In this document: positions 12,311 through 27,801 of the stretch, piece by piece
Numbering within the stretch: position 1 is the first letter of the stretch
Layout of the letters: each line of letters starts with the position of its first letter
NCBI GenBank assembly: GCA_963070105.1
Contig: OY718803.1
Location: forward strand, 7,483,823-7,547,822
Origin: Litomosoides sigmodontis
Taxonomy: Eukaryota > Nematoda > Chromadorea > Rhabditida > Onchocercidae
DNA length: 64,000 bases
Direction of reading: 5' to 3'
The notes under the pieces: generated by a model
Database searches by the model: none
Told to the model about the DNA's origin: nothing
The model's input: the letters and a program-made list of their open reading frames with translations, nothing else
Made by a program: the position numbers and the translations under genes

Positions 12311-14806
12311 ATGTCCGGTGCGCACACCGGTTCATGGAAATCGCACGACCGAGGCCGTGGTCGTAACAAGCGTAGTCATGATAATGGTGTGGACAGCAGC
12401 GATTGTTCCACTTCATCGAGATATCAGCGAATTATTACTGAGGATGAAAAAAAAGATTTCGTCAATTATCAAAAAGGTGAGTAGCTTTTTTTTGGAGGAA
12501 GCAGATTTTGTTTGTGATGCGAGTGAGCTCTCGATTGAAGATGATATTCGGAATAATCGTTTATTATTAAGTTGGATAGGATTGTTATGAGGATATAAAA
12601 CCGTGTTAAATGGAAACTGAAGTGTTGTGTTAGTACTGAAAATTAGACGCCTATTATAGAGAATTAATTTCTTATTAAAAAGACGATTTCATATTTGAAT
12701 TAATTTTTAAAATATATAGTCATTGATAGGTTTTTGGAAATTTTTTAGAAATAGACGAAAGACGGGATCGGTATGAAAAGATCGTAAAACTGTCACGTGA
12801 TGTAATCATTGAATGTAAACGAATCATCTTCCAGTTACATCGTATAGTCGTTGTCGATACACCGAAGAATAAAGGTAAATATAGGTTGAAAATTTTTGAA
12901 AAGTTAACGATATAAATCTATGAGCTCATAGTAATTGAAGTGGCATAACTCTGAGTATGATTTATTTTGTTGGAAGTAGAATAAACGGAGCTGAGTTTAC
13001 TTTTTTAATGAACTACATATAATTCAGCTGCTAAACTATTCCTTGCACTTTACGTGTTTGTTCCATTATACCGGATTAGCTTTATTCACAACACTGCTGA
13101 CTTTACTGTAATTTTGGGAGGTGGAAAACTCATCATTAACCCGGATCTATCTTCAGAAGAAATACTGAAGGAAGCAGATAAGCGGTTAGATGAAGTGCGT
13201 TGCAAAATGTTTCGACAAATAGCCAAAGAACTTTGTAATTTAGATCAGTACTATTATATAAAGTCTTATGACTGGGCTCTCGAAGGTAATTATTGTTTTT
13301 AGTACAAATCTCTCATATACCTGCTGGTTGATTTCCATTTTCTCTTTCAAGTTTGTTAAACGATGCTAATGATTAATTAATCGAAAGTGTTGAAAGATTG
13401 GACAATAAAAAAACTTGATTTTTTATTTAATAGGTGTTAGCCATCTTTTTTAAAATTGTAGGAACGGGAATACACTCATTTGTTGCGAGGAAAGTAAATT
13501 CAGTACAAAAGGCTTTTCATTGTTGTTTATATTATTGAACAAGTCGAAATTATTGTTTTGTCAATGTTTGTTTGTTTGTTTTCAGAATATATCGAAGCTT
13601 TGGCATTTCATAAGTTTCTAATATCTGGTGAGGTGCTATTATACAATGAGGTAATAGGCGCGCTGCAGTTCGTTGACGCAGAATCTGGAGGAAACGAAAA
13701 GTTAATTTTGTTGATATTTGAACATCGAATTCATTTTTGGTTTCTAGACTAATGTCATCCAAAATTCAAAAATTTCTGCAATCAGTACAATATGGTTTAA
13801 AGCAGTTCCTTGCAAGTTTGAAAATTTAGATCTAAACCTCATATTTAATTTTACGGAATATCTAATGTGGATTATCAGTTGATTGATTATTTTATTTGAA
13901 CTGGCCATCCAAATGCTAACCTAAAACTTCACAACACTTCTTGTTATTGTTCCCAAACATTGGAATTGTTTTTGCCTAAGAATTTTTTTGAACTCTTTCA
14001 ATTATGATTGTATAATGGTTGAAGTTCTAAGGCTTTATATGGAATTGCCTGAAATAACATATTTGATGGGACTTTTCGATGTGGGTGGCGAGTTGATGAG
14101 ACTTGCTATTAGTGAGGTTTGTTAAATCTGAAGTTTTCAAAAAATTTTGATTATTCTTTTATCTTCCCACCACATTGGGCCTTAAGGTAAACCAGATCAT
14201 CAATGCCAAATTTTTCAAATTTCAGAGGAGCCGCGATATTTTTTTAATACTACAATAAGTGGTTTAATTACATGAATAATAAAGTTAGCGTGAAGCAAAT
14301 GAATTTACAGATTTCATCCGGTAATTCTGACATAGCTGTAAGTATTGTTAATTATATGCGGTCACTACATGGCTGCTACGAATTGCTTGGCAATATCATG
14401 AGCGGTGCGGATTGGACAAAGAAAAGTCAAGTTTTCAGAGATTGTTTGATGAAGGTATTGTCTCTGTTACTGAAAGTCAGTTACTAGCTCCTACACATTA
14501 CTGTTAATTTTGTTAACATTTCCCAAAACACCTTTCTCTTTAGATTTTTACGATCAGTCTACTTGTTGAAATAGTTAGGATTAGTTTTTGAAGTTCATCT
14601 TTGTCAAACGAGAATTTTTAAATTTTTTAAAATAAATGATACTTTTGATATCTGGGAATATCGTACGCCTTAAAATATTTCTATTTCTTGCAATTACGAC
14701 TAATTTATCTTATTTTTAGGTTGAGAATGCCCTGTACAAGTGGAAAATCCGCGAAAAAGACACGCCTACAAAAGAGGCAAGTATCTGTGCAAGCATATTA
14801 ACATGA
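12311..14806 (+). CDS. translin-associated factor X (TRAX)
   Basis: Seven exons (12311-12476, 12749-12874, 13028-13285, 13586-13700, 14032-14116, 14311-14454, 14720-14806) join in phase to 326 aa; human TRAX is about 290. TRAX pairs with translin in the C3PO endoribonuclease, which trims RISC passenger strands and tRNA precursors. The basic N-terminus (RGRGRNKRS) resembles a nuclear signal. Residues 57-85 match the conserved helix ([17 protein letters not shown]). The acidic catalytic set appears intact: Glu184 and Glu187 in [11 protein letters not shown], Asp238 and Glu242 in FDVGGELMR. Compared with human there are about 30 extra hydrophobic residues after position 97. Using an alternative acceptor at 13120/13121 would remove 31 of them in frame and give a more typical protein. 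The last exon may instead use a GC donor after KDTPTKE. Confidence 0.92.
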
Positions 14807-15688
14807 CGTTTATAATTATCTTTCCCCTTTCCTTTTTCCCTTCCCCTATCTTTCTCCCTTTCCCCTCTGAAATTTGTGTGAATTTCCTTAACTGTAAGAA
14901 AAAGAGTGGTTCTTCCATATGAAAAAATATATCCTCAAATGGATATATTAATAATGAAATGAGATAGTTTTCATATGTTTTAAAAGTTAAGTTGCCATTA
15001 GTCTAACCTGATTTGGCATCAACTTTGCTTATTCTCGGAACGGCGTTGCAATTGTAGTGACTCCAAATTACGGTAAGACTGAGTGATTCTGTTTGTAAAA
15101 TAAGGAAATCTATGTCATTTATTCAAACATGATATTTCAAGGAACATTTAAATGAAAGTAAATATTTAATCGCTTTTTTGTTGTTTGTGGTTTGTTTTTT
15201 TACTGTCGTTTTATGAAAAGTGAGTTTTTCAGTTATGTTTCTATGTGTTTACTGTTAAAATAATGATATTTACTTGGTGAAAATTAACGTAAGCATAAAT
15301 TAGACGCGGAAATGGTGTTTATTTATTGAAATTTTTGCAAATGTGATTTGGATGTCGCATATATCTTTTGGTGTTGGTTTGGTAGTATAGGATAAGTAAG
15401 CTGACGATAAACACACTTTATCAGGGGAGCTGAGTAGTGTTGATAAGCTGTTGGAAGGAGCCTTTCATTTTGTACATTTCACACAATTGTAACGAATGAG
15501 TTTGTGAAGGCTTAAAAAAAAGGATCTTTTCAGTATAATTCAAAATTTATTGCCAAACATAGCGAATCCAACGAGTTTCGTAAATTAAGAGTAATATTTA
15601 CAATTTTTATAACAACTTTGCGTTTTTTTTTACTCGAAGATTTTTGGCAAGCGGGATGTTCAATATCACAAAGTATGTTTTTTTTTGA
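14807..15688. other. spacer between convergent TRAX and acyl-CoA synthetase genes
   Basis: About 880 bases with T-rich runs and no supported exon. It should hold both 3' UTRs; I cannot place their ends with confidence. Confidence 0.4.
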
Positions 15689-18600
15689 TTAGACTGTTTT
15701 ACCTTGCATTTCATTCATTTTCATCAATTCTCTCCGTGATATCTTTCCAGCGCTATTAATTGGCATATTGCTGATGAACTGAATACCGCCTTTCAGTTGC
15801 TTATAACTTGCAAATTTAGCTGAAATAGTTCATAGGATTTTACAACTAATTTTGCCAAGGAAATTTTCAGCGATATATCAAATGATTGAAAAGTGATAAA
15901 AAAAGGACAATTATACCGATAGGTTGATTATGCTTTTGTTTACATTAAGGAACTTCCTTTGAAAACACCTTATGCATTTTTTAATGCTTTCGCGACAGGT
16001 CACTTCTATAGTTAACTAAAAGAGAAAATGCTGTGAGCTTCCAATTCTCCTTTTCATATTCATGTGATGTGAATGTGATATAACTGTACACGGTGGCTGA
16101 TGTGACAGGTGATAACATCGTCAGATTATCATTGCATTTGGGCTGATTTCAAATCTCTCCCTCTCTGTCCATCTCTCAATCGATATACCGTACTGTTATT
16201 ATTTTAGACTTCAGATAAGATTGGGAATTGCAGTGTGTAACTTACTATTCACAAGTTGATGAATTGTACTTTCATCCAATTGACAACCATCACGAAGTTG
16301 GATGTAAGCTTTCGGTAGCTGTCCATTGTATTCATCAGGAATACCAATTACGGCACATAACTCAACATCCTTCAATCCTTGGATCGTCTCCTCAATTTCA
16401 TAGGGCGAAACCTAAATGTAATGCATTATTATGGGTTATTGATTTTTCGCATTTCTCTCGATTAAATGTGTGTTATTAAGTTTGATTTCCAACTATCGTT
16501 CTTTCCCATTTTTTTCTTTCCACCAATTTAATTAATGGAATATGGAATTACAACTGTAGTCTCAGCACTCACCATCTGACAACTGTGAATTTTGATCATG
16601 TAATTTAAATACATTTAATAGGATAGAAGATTTCGATTTGGTGTTAGAATGATTGAAATGCTATAATTAATTACCACCTGCCAACCACGGACTTTGATCA
16701 TATCTCTAATGCGACCAGTTATGTAAATGAAGTGATCGGAATCGTAGTATCCCAAATCACCACTTCGAAACCATCCATCAACAAAAGCGTCGCTGAAAAC
16801 ATGATGGAGATAATGGTAAAATGAAGTTTGCTGTTGGAAGAGAAGGGAGGAACGACGTCTTCGCCTACTCGATATCAGTGGTCCCGTTGAGGTAGGTTTG
16901 CATCATTGTTGCCGTCTTCAGCCAGATTTCACCAACTTCCATTTCCTTTCCCTCTTCATCGCTCGCTAATTTCATAATCTATATTTTGCTTTAGTTTCAA
17001 TTGAATTACATGAAACATTTAATGAGAAATTAAAACTCGTAGTTTGAACTAATTAACGGTTGCTGTGGTCGGAAAAATATGTCATATAAGAAAAGAACTG
17101 ATGAATGGTTGATAGGATGGAAGCGAGAAACTTCGAATGATCCATCCTCAAGCAATCTTTCCCTCCTTCTCTCTCTGAGTACAAATCTTAAGTCTGACCA
17201 CTTTATTCAATCATTTTAAAAGTATCACTGATAGCATAAAAGCAACAAAAATTATGTCACATCACTGATTGAGTCATTAAGTCACTCAGGCTTTTAATCA
17301 TTAACTTCTTAAGGATATAAGTAAAACTTTACTTTACATTCAACACTTGGCAATAGAATTCCACAACTTCCGCTCTTTCCGGTTGCATTCAATGGCTGCA
17401 TGAAAACAAAAGCGCCAGCTTCTGTTGTACCATACACTGAAAGCATGTAAATCGTTTGGAGCGCGAAGAGAAAAGCAAGCAAGCAGTTTTGCTAATATTA
17501 GCTATTTTTGGAAATTTAAAACTAACGCTGAATAATGTTTGTGTGGGGCAAGCGACATTTGACTTTTTCAATCAGTGACTCATTAACATGAGCTGATCCA
17601 ACAAAAATTTGTTTTAAGGAGCGGAATGTTTCAGGATTTAGGTTGGGAGTGATTGCGAGGAATTTTAGCACCGGTGGTACCAGTAAAGCTGTTGTCACCT
17701 GAATTTTATGCATATTTCAGTGATAGTTCGATAAATTGGAAATTTCGGATTTGACTACAATTTCTCAGTAAGAGGAGTAATGAAATTAAAATGAATGGAA
17801 TTTCGGTATTTTCAAATTTCTAACAATATGGCAGGGAAATCAATGAAAAGAGGATGAAATGTTACCTGATAATCTCTTAGTGTTGTAAGGAATTGTTGAC
17901 TGTCAAATTTTCGATTTATAATTGTCTGAACACCTAATCCTAAGAGGCCGAAAACGGTAAGTAGACCACCAGCATGAAAATACGGTAGCACACCGTACAC
18001 CACGTCCATTCCACTCAAACTAACCATTTCATACTTTTCGCATTTGATTTCCTGAGCTTTGCTATAATTAGGTTATCATGAAAAAAAAAACTCGCCGAAG
18101 ATTTCTTGCTCTTATCAAAATGTAAATTACGATAATTTGAACAGTCTAAGCATTTGCAATTAATTGTCAGAGAAGTTGAGAAACCGTAAATTCTAATGAT
18201 AATATAATCAATGAAGCAGAAGCTTTTCGGCAAATTCTTTTTAATTTATAATCTCCCAAGTGAGAGATTTCCACAACGATTTCGATTTAAAGAAACTGAT
18301 TGAAATGTACGTAAAATTGCATTGACATACCGGACCAATTCGACGTTAGCAATAAGTGCGCTGTGGCTTAGGCGAATTCCTTTTGGCAATCCAGTTGTTC
18401 CGGAAGAAAAAAAAATTATTGCCTGTAAATTATACCTAATCACTTGTACTATCCTATTTTTTAAGTTTTGTTCGATTTTTTTAAAATTAAACTTTGAATA
18501 TTCATCATTTTTCCGTCCAAAATTATGCATATTTCAAAATATCACAAGTTAACTTACTGCATTGCATTTATGAATGAGTCTGTTCTGAAAATGATGTGTA

Positions 18601-20105
18601 ATTCTGCTATCCAAAAATGAGTTAACGTTCAAATAATATTGTAAACTGTAATACAGCAAAGTTTCATCGGTTGAATCGAGCATGATAATCTTAGCCTAAG
18701 GCAGGCTCTAAGTTAGCTGATATGAATTCTGAGAATATTGAAAATACTACCAACCAGTACTTATATTGTCGTTAAACTTGGAGTGGATCTTACAATAATC
18801 ACGTACGTACGTTAATTCTGCACGGAACAAAAGCAAGCGTTTTACTTTTTCCTTATTACAAAACTTAATTAGTTCAATATTTGACTATATAAAGTTATTA
18901 AAAAGTGACCAATTACCTACCTGCATATTTTCCATTTTTAAATGTCGAATTTTTTCAAACAACTTCTCTTCCACTAATATCCATTTAACTGAAGCTTGCT
19001 TGAAATACTTTTCAACTTCGTCTGAAATCAAACTCTCCGGCAAATTAATTATCAAAAATTTGTTTCCATTTTAGGCTACTTATTGTCTCAACTATTTCGT
19101 GTAATTCAGTTCACCAAATCTAATTTGTCAGTTGCGCAGTCATTAACAGACAATTTAAGGTAGGAGTTTCTTGCCCGAGAAATTACGATATTTCGTGCTT
19201 ACTGTATCATTTTTTTACTTTTAAGACAGCATTTTAATTTACTGGAAAGGTTCATATTACAAGCCTGAAGATGTGAGAAACACTCTTTCATAAACTACCA
19301 AAAACAATAATAATTAAGAAAATTAAAAAATTGGAAAAAAATTGGACGCTAAATTGTAGAGCCTTCGAGAGCAAACCAAACTGAGATTTATTACCATTCC
19401 TCAGCAATAAATAATAATATGTGCAATTTCTTCGAGCTCCATTTGCCATAAATTTATCGGAATATTAATCAATTTTTAAAAATTTTAAAACTGACAAGGT
19501 TTATATGCTGGGTTCAACGGTACCAAAATAGCTCCGAGACCAAGGGCGGCTAGCACGAACGTGATATAAGCAGGTGAGTTGCAAACGTATGTACCAATTA
19601 CGTCACCGTGTTGAACACCTAGCCTTGTCAATGCATTGAGCATTTGCTCGGATTGGCTAATTAGCTCCGTGTAGGTAATGGCTTTCGTTGTTTCCGGGTC
19701 CTTCTGAAATGTTTCGTGGAGCGCCAGTCCTCCTTGTCATAACATCACATCACTCTTCCTTATTCAATTGAAAAATTAAAATGCTGTGAGAAGTGGCGGG
19801 GCAACATTTCTCTTCATGAAGCCTTCTTCTTGTGACTTTCACACTGCTCATTTTCAAGACTTTTTCCATTTCATCCATTTTACCTCTTTGTCACTGATTT
19901 TTTTGCGAAATTTTTTCATTTTCATTTGCTGCAAAATCATAATTTCATGAAATAAATTATCTAATTGTTGAAAGTAAAGCAAAGAAAGATAAACATTTAC
20001 CAAAGCGATTTCATTTCCGAACTGTTTGATAATTTCAGTGAAATATTCATAGAATGATTTATCAGCGGTTGAAACCTTTTCATCGAAGTAATTTCTCACC
20101 GTCAT
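15689..20105 (-). CDS. 4-coumarate-CoA-ligase-like acyl-CoA synthetase
   Basis: Twelve exons on the minus strand (20105-20001, 19703-19496, 19021-18921, 18689-18558, 18422-18331, 18061-17866, 17698-17527, 17436-17333, 16978-16869, 16792-16678, 16411-16246, 15819-15689) join in phase to 543 aa, normal for this ANL-superfamily group. These enzymes activate a carboxylic acid with ATP to an acyl-adenylate, then transfer it to CoA. Visible motifs are the P-loop SSGTTGLPKG at 188-197, YGTTEAG at 337-343, GWFRSGDLGYYD at 412-423 with the ATP-ribose Asp418, the hinge ITGRIRDMIKVRGWQ ending at 445, and the catalytic Lys526 in NSAGKISRREL. The C-terminus (QGKTV) is not an SKL-type peroxisomal signal. 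C. elegans has many such acs genes; which one is orthologous cannot be told here. Confidence 0.93.
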
Positions 20106-21796
20106 CTTTTAATTCACCTCACCAGATCTGAACGATAACTTCACCTGTTTAACTGAGCATTTTAATTCACTCGTGCCTTTCCCTATGACTTTATGTTAGG
20201 TCAATAAAACTTTAAAACAGTTAATTCAATTTTCATTTTTTAGAGTCTTTATCATGCAAATTATTAAGACTAATTATCAGAAATTACTTATCATCCTTCT
20301 GCTATTAAGGCTAATGTCACTACTAAAGCTCAACTTAGTACTTAGGAAATGCTTCTTTTGCATATTTCGTGGAAAACATTAAAGTTCAAGAACTGACGCA
20401 AGTAAGCGTTAAATAATACATACTAATTTTTACGTTCCTTTAGATAGGAAATTATTGAAATAATTAATGAACACCAATAACTGTTCATTTATTCAAATTA
20501 ATCTGTGGAAGTGAGAAAATGCCTGGAAGGGAGTGAGAGCAGAGGAGTGACCGATTGATATGATTGCTCCGTACTGTATCAATCACTTTCTTCCATCGAT
20601 ATTTTCCGTCGATTAGACTAATTGCAAATTTAGATTTGAGCAGTCTTATTAGTCCCACTTTTCTTTCGCTATTCTGCAAAATTCATTTCAAATGTAATCG
20701 CAATGTAATGGTAGCTAATATAGCTTTACTAGCCACACTTATCACAGCGGTCATCACTTTATCAGCAATATTACAAATGGTGAAAATTGAAATATTTTGG
20801 TGCAAATAGTCTCTCTCATAACGTTCTTTTGCTCGAAACCTTTGAGGGAAATGTGTGAAAAGATTTATTTTGGTGAAAGTTAGCTGTGCAACGACAGTTC
20901 AAACGTTTACTCCGTCAAAAATTACGAGCCGTAATTTGCATTTTCGGTTAGCGGTCCAACCGAACGATGATCGGTTAAGCAAAAACGGTTTTCGATTCAC
21001 TTTTTTTAGCGAACTACAAGATTGCCTTCCATTAAATGTGGCAAATCAATGAATATCATAAATAGAATGGTAGATCTTTCCTTTCTCACCGCTTTTCTTT
21101 AAAATTCACTTCAGAATTTCGCCGTTTTTCACAGAAAAGCCTTTCACGTAAACGGAAAATGTAAGCTAAACAGTGTAGATAAGCCAATTAGTTAGAGAAT
21201 TTTTGGTTAGATGACCTCTGTTTCATTGACGTTGGTGATTAATTTGTCAATTTTGCTTAATTTATTCATTACTTCGCTGATAAGAAGTTAGCTAAGTGAG
21301 TATTACCAGAGAAGACAGTGTCACATCGAAGGAGAGGGAAAGATTGATAAAATTTAACGGGAAATGCTTGTGGCAGAGATTGAGAAAATCGGAGAGATGC
21401 ATTTGTGACTATTAAGTCTTTAGCAGGCAGCTGAGAGGCAGAGAAATAACAACGAAAACAGCAACAACTGCTTATCCAATAATTTAAAAGAGGAGAGCGA
21501 TGATGGATGATGGAAGTTTAATTTATTTTTTAGCAATTAATGGAATATCACTCAGAGAACGGAAATATCGAAATCGCATCCTTTCCACGCGAGGAATCTT
21601 TCATTTGCTGAAGCAGTTCGCTCGCTGTCAGCAAACTGTATTGCTCACCAATTTATGTCTAAAACGATGCTTCTTATCTTTAGAAAAACATTGCATTTTA
21701 ATTTTATCTTTCCATTCGAACAACAACAAAACAGCAGCAATAATGATGATAATAATTAATAATAATAATGATAATAATAATATGATAATAGTAACA
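20106..21796. other. spacer upstream of the acyl-CoA synthetase gene
   Basis: No supported exon. Open frames on both strands near 20485-21052 lack splice context. The final part (21720-21796) grades into AAT-rich sequence before the large microsatellite. Confidence 0.45.
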
Positions 21797-22843
<1,047 letters not shown>

Positions 22844-22859
22844 GTAATAAATAATTAAT

Positions 22860-25099
22860 AATAATAAAGCGGGAAAGATGAGAAAGTTCTATGATTGAGG
22901 AGATGTTGAAGGCAAAAAGTATGACATCGCTCTGTTAAAAGAAATAGAATTTCTCATTAAGGTCTGTTTGGTTTCTTTTCTACCATAGCAAAAGCAAAAA
23001 AAAATAAAATAAAACAAAGCAAACGAACTTTGAAATAAATTATTTCCAATTTAAGGTATTGACGTGACCTACGTGTTTACATTTTCCGCCTCCACCCCCT
23101 CCCCTCCCCCGCAATGTATCAAAATATCTTTGAAAACCGAAGGGATTGAAATGAACCAATGACAAATTTACAGAACTTTTAGTGCTCTCTCACACAGGTC
23201 GATTCATTCATTTCATTTCACTTCAATCCTTCACATTTCCAATTTTCAGTCCTCCAACTTTTTGAAAAGTGTAAAATTTTCAGAGAGAAATTTGGTGATT
23301 AAAAAAGGAACGAAAAATAATATCAATTCATTCCTCCTCTCTTACTCCCAGCTGATCCGTTAATTTTTTTTTGAAATGCGTGAAGGCAGACAGACAGATA
23401 AGCATGTGCGGTAAGCAGCAAGCACACACCACTTGTTCAGGCTTGAAATTTCAACTTGTTACCGGTTGTGCCGCCGAATTGACCACTAACTTCTCTCTTA
23501 GTTGCTCATTGTTTCCAATTGTTCCAAATGTTAATTAATGGAAGTGAGCAGCACAGCTAAACTTTTGAATTAAATTTTGTCCATTTAAGTTAGAGCGAAC
23601 TTTTGACATAATTTAATTAAACTCCTTTATTGTAAATTTCTCTCTACCAACTTGTTCTTCTATTTAACGTCTAAAAAGCTGTCGTAATGAAGAAGGAAGG
23701 AAACCTGTTTTTCATCCCTTTAAACATCACATTGCTTAGCGTCTTCCTCTACTTACCTATCCCTCTACTTCACTTTTCACGGTATCGACGTGATGGATAA
23801 GGTGAGAAAACGAATTTCGCCTATTTTTTTAAACTATTAAATTTCTCTTAGAAACTCTATGTTGTTGTAAATGTTTCTTCATTTTTTTCCGGTTCATTTT
23901 GAAAAGTATTGACTGATTAGGAAGAAGCACGGTTGAGAGAGAGAGAGAGAGAGCGAGAGAGAGATGGAAAAAAGCACCAAATCAAAGACTGCAAACTTTT
24001 CACTTCACTTCATCTAGTCCATCATTTTTTTTTTTGTGACTTCAACCAACCATCCATTCGTTCGCAGCACATTTGCGCCAAGCACATTAGCAATAGAGAG
24101 TGAAATTTATTATCAGTGAGGCAAATTTTTTTCCTTAAAAAAACGAAAATGTTAGGATTTAAATTTTTATGTTAAAATGACATTAAGTAAATTGTCCCGC
24201 ATTCATCATTAAGCTATTTATTGTTGCAAAACAAGCCTCATAGTGTTTTGTAGGACCAAAGTTCACTGCTACCCTTTCCGTCGGCGAATTTTTGTTAATT
24301 AATAATTGCATTTACTAACACGTGTCACGTGCAGCGTTATTTAATTTCAATGATTTAGCAATTTTCATTACTTCTATAATGATCACTTAGAATTATTATT
24401 ATCACTCTGTCACACTCATTATTGTGCCGCAAATTAAATTACATATCTATTGCAGCCGTTGTTTAAGTAAGTCGGTTGACTTTAAAGCTAAGATTTAAAT
24501 ATTTGCCTCGTTACGTAAGCTTACGTATCATAAAAATTCATGTGTGTTGTCGATAAGATAACGATTCCGATTCCGTTCATCCCTCTGCACCATTCTACGT
24601 CTTCGGAAGTGGTAAGCCTATGTTGTTGATAGCATTACTTTCTGCTTTTGCATCTTTCATGTCTTCTACTTCTAATGGAGGAATGAGAAGGAATAACTTT
24701 AAATTTATTAACTCATAATGTATTCAAGCGTTTCACGCACACGTTGGTTTACGAGTAGAAAGTAGGCTACTGCCTTCATTTGGTGAATAATTTTAGGCTT
24801 ATTTCATAGTCAATTTGCCCTTCTCCCTTGGCATTTGCGATTTCCTTTAATACATGCATTTCCAGTAACATGTATAAATTCACATATTATTTCAGGTTGA
24901 GTTTGAAGTTTGAAGTTAAACTGGAAAGCTCAAGAGGATAACAATGCTTTTTACTTAACTGTAAATTTTTGTCCAACTTTTAATATATTGATTTTGAACA
25001 CTTCCCAACTATTTGAATTGAATATAATTTCATTTCTGATTAGAAAAGAAAGTCAAACGCTCCATGTGTCTGTATTGCGAATGCAGAAATTACTATTTA

Positions 25100-25132
<33 letters not shown>

Positions 25133-27800
25133 ATTTATCTGAAAGTAAAGTAGCAGGATCGAAACGATTTATTTATGTAGGAATTGAAAATCACCTGCCT
25201 TTCATCCTGTTATTTTGGGGTAAGAATTCATCTCATTTAAATTTAACATTTGAATATTAAAATGTTGTATGCTATTTACTAGCATTCCATAAATTAAATG
25301 AATGTACAGATCATTTGTGGCTTAGCAGCGAAGGAAAAAGACAGATGAGGCTTCGCATGATGCTAGACTAATGCTAATCCCACACTTTATTACTTCCATC
25401 ACTTCGGTTAGTGTAAAACATTTCGAGTTCAAACTGCTCATCGATTGATTTAACTATCATATGCAAGTAATTTTAATCATTAAGAAATTAGCTTTTAAGG
25501 TTAAGCTATCACCCATCTGTGACGTGGACAGACATACCTTCCAGCTACCATAACATTATAAGTGAAAGTACTTTAGTAAATGATTTTCTCAGCCGACAAA
25601 TCCTTCACCATCGTTGATAAACAAATTTCAATTAGCAACGTGAATATATCTCACTTAAATGCCTTAAATGATGATTTCTATTAAAAAAAAAAAAGACACT
25701 CTGTCATTTCTGCAATCGTTTTAGCGGAGAGGAGAGAAAGGTGGGAGGTGTTTGGAAAAGAGTTAAATGAAATTGAACTCATTGATTTACCATTTATTGG
25801 TTTTGCTCGCTTTTCCTACTTCCTATCTTTTCTTCCTCCTCAAATGCGTGATGTTTTCATTTAGGAGTAAGTGAATGGAACACATATTGTTTGTTAACAA
25901 TTCACTTTTGTATCGTTCCCTTTCTTGCCACCTCTTTGCACCTGTAATGTTGCTGGATGATACGTTGCAGCTCCTCTTCCTCAGTCCTCCCACTCTTTTT
26001 ATTTTCTCTTCGAAATTTTAATTTTCATTTTTCTCTTCAAGTTACCTCCTCACCTTATTGATCACTGAGAGGGAAAAGTAAGTGGCCTGGTGCCGCACGT
26101 ATTTTTGTTCAACACATACATACGCATTTGAAAAAAGAGTGTTTTTTTTTTCGCAGCGATCGATCAATCGAACAATCAATCGACTTATTGCCGAATAATT
26201 TGACAACCAATTTTACAGTACCACTTGTAATTCTATTTTTTGATTTACAACGATAACTTTTTGATAATCAGAAGTGATTAGTATTGCACCTGATAAGTGA
26301 TATTAATACTCGGAAATCCCAATGCGTTTTCATCTGATAAATTGATTTCACCAATAACCTTTTCTTTTGTTAATTCCGTTAATTACCTATTAGCAACGAT
26401 TAAGCAAGAATCTTACCCTTTCCTCACTTCCTTTCCGTAATTACCACCAGCGAATACGTATTAAAAATCGTTTTGAAGGAAATTAAAAATCGATTTCTGC
26501 AATTCATTTCCAATAATCAAGTAAGGTATGCTTATATTTACGCCTAAGCCTACAATTGTGCCTTTTCTTTTCTTCATTTTAAGCTCTCGTAACTCTGGCA
26601 TAACATTATACCAAGAAGTCGATAACCTTCCATGAACCACCAATTCCGCCTTTGATCATTCATTACTGTTTTATTTGATTATCAATCATTTAATTGGTAA
26701 GTTCTGATTTTAGCGTCAGCGAACGATTCTTGCTTGCTATATTACTTACTACTAATTACATGTAACTACTAAATATCCATTGTTGATCGATGCATGTTAA
26801 TTACCGATTACTATATTATCAAATTTTGTGAAAAATATGAAGTGAATATCAGCAACGATGTTTTGCCCAATCCATTTAATCAGTTATTAATTATCAAAAT
26901 TATCGAATAAAACCATTTTGCATGTAAATAACTCAGAGACTTACGATAAGGTAATTAATCAATTAATACTGGGACTATTTCAGTTGCACTTAAAGTTAGG
27001 TCATTTAAAGGATGGTTAAATTGCATGACAGAAGCTTTTAAAGGAATAGCTGCTGTGGAAATTGCATTTTATATTTTATTTAATAAATCAATTAATTAAA
27101 TATGCAGGATAAATGAGTAATTTGCTAAATAATACTGCCAAAAATCAAAGGTTCATGTTAGAACGATCGTACATCGCTTGAAGCTTAAGAAAAGGCAGAC
27201 ATTTGTTTGCTTATTTCTTCACTTCAATTTTTTGTTTCATTTTTTACATTTAAAAAGCTTAATGAAGTGAAGTGGAAGGGAAAGAGAGGAAAATTTCACT
27301 ACCCTTTTATGCCTTCCGAACTGACGTTAGCAACAAACAGGCCTTTGAAAAAGTGCACCTTGCCGACTGGCATCATCTCTGAAATCTTTCATCGGTGAAA
27401 TCGTTGAGCTTTTCAATTAGGAAAGTATACTATACTTAAGTGTACTACGCTTTGACATCCGACCGATAATGCCATACGCCCCCACACGCACACACGTACG
27501 CAAACATACAGACGCACGCGCACGAAGAAGACATTTAGAGGAGTGGCTCCATTAAAATTGTTACCTCAAACTGAGAAGACAATCAGTTGGAAGAGCGTGT
27601 CAGACAGAGACGTTTGCATATTTCAAGGTTTCCTCTTCACATTTTTCATTCTTTATGCTTTGCTTTTAGAGAGGTAAGCACTCAAGCGGTGTGAGAGACG
27701 AAGTATAAACTGAGAGTATAAGTAATTAAAATGCTGAAGATTGTTCTTCGCCATCTCTCCCTCCCATCAATACTTGACTTCAGTAATTTTTTTATAATAG
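22860..27800. other. gene-poor region, about 5 kb
   Basis: I find no exon set that joins. Contents are AT-rich sequence with short simple repeats: GA at about 23935-23964, CT at about 25102-25131, and a CA/CG-alternating stretch at 27481-27523. It separates the acyl-CoA synthetase and hexokinase genes and may hold regulatory sequence for hexokinase. Confidence 0.45.
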
Positions 27801-27801
27801 G

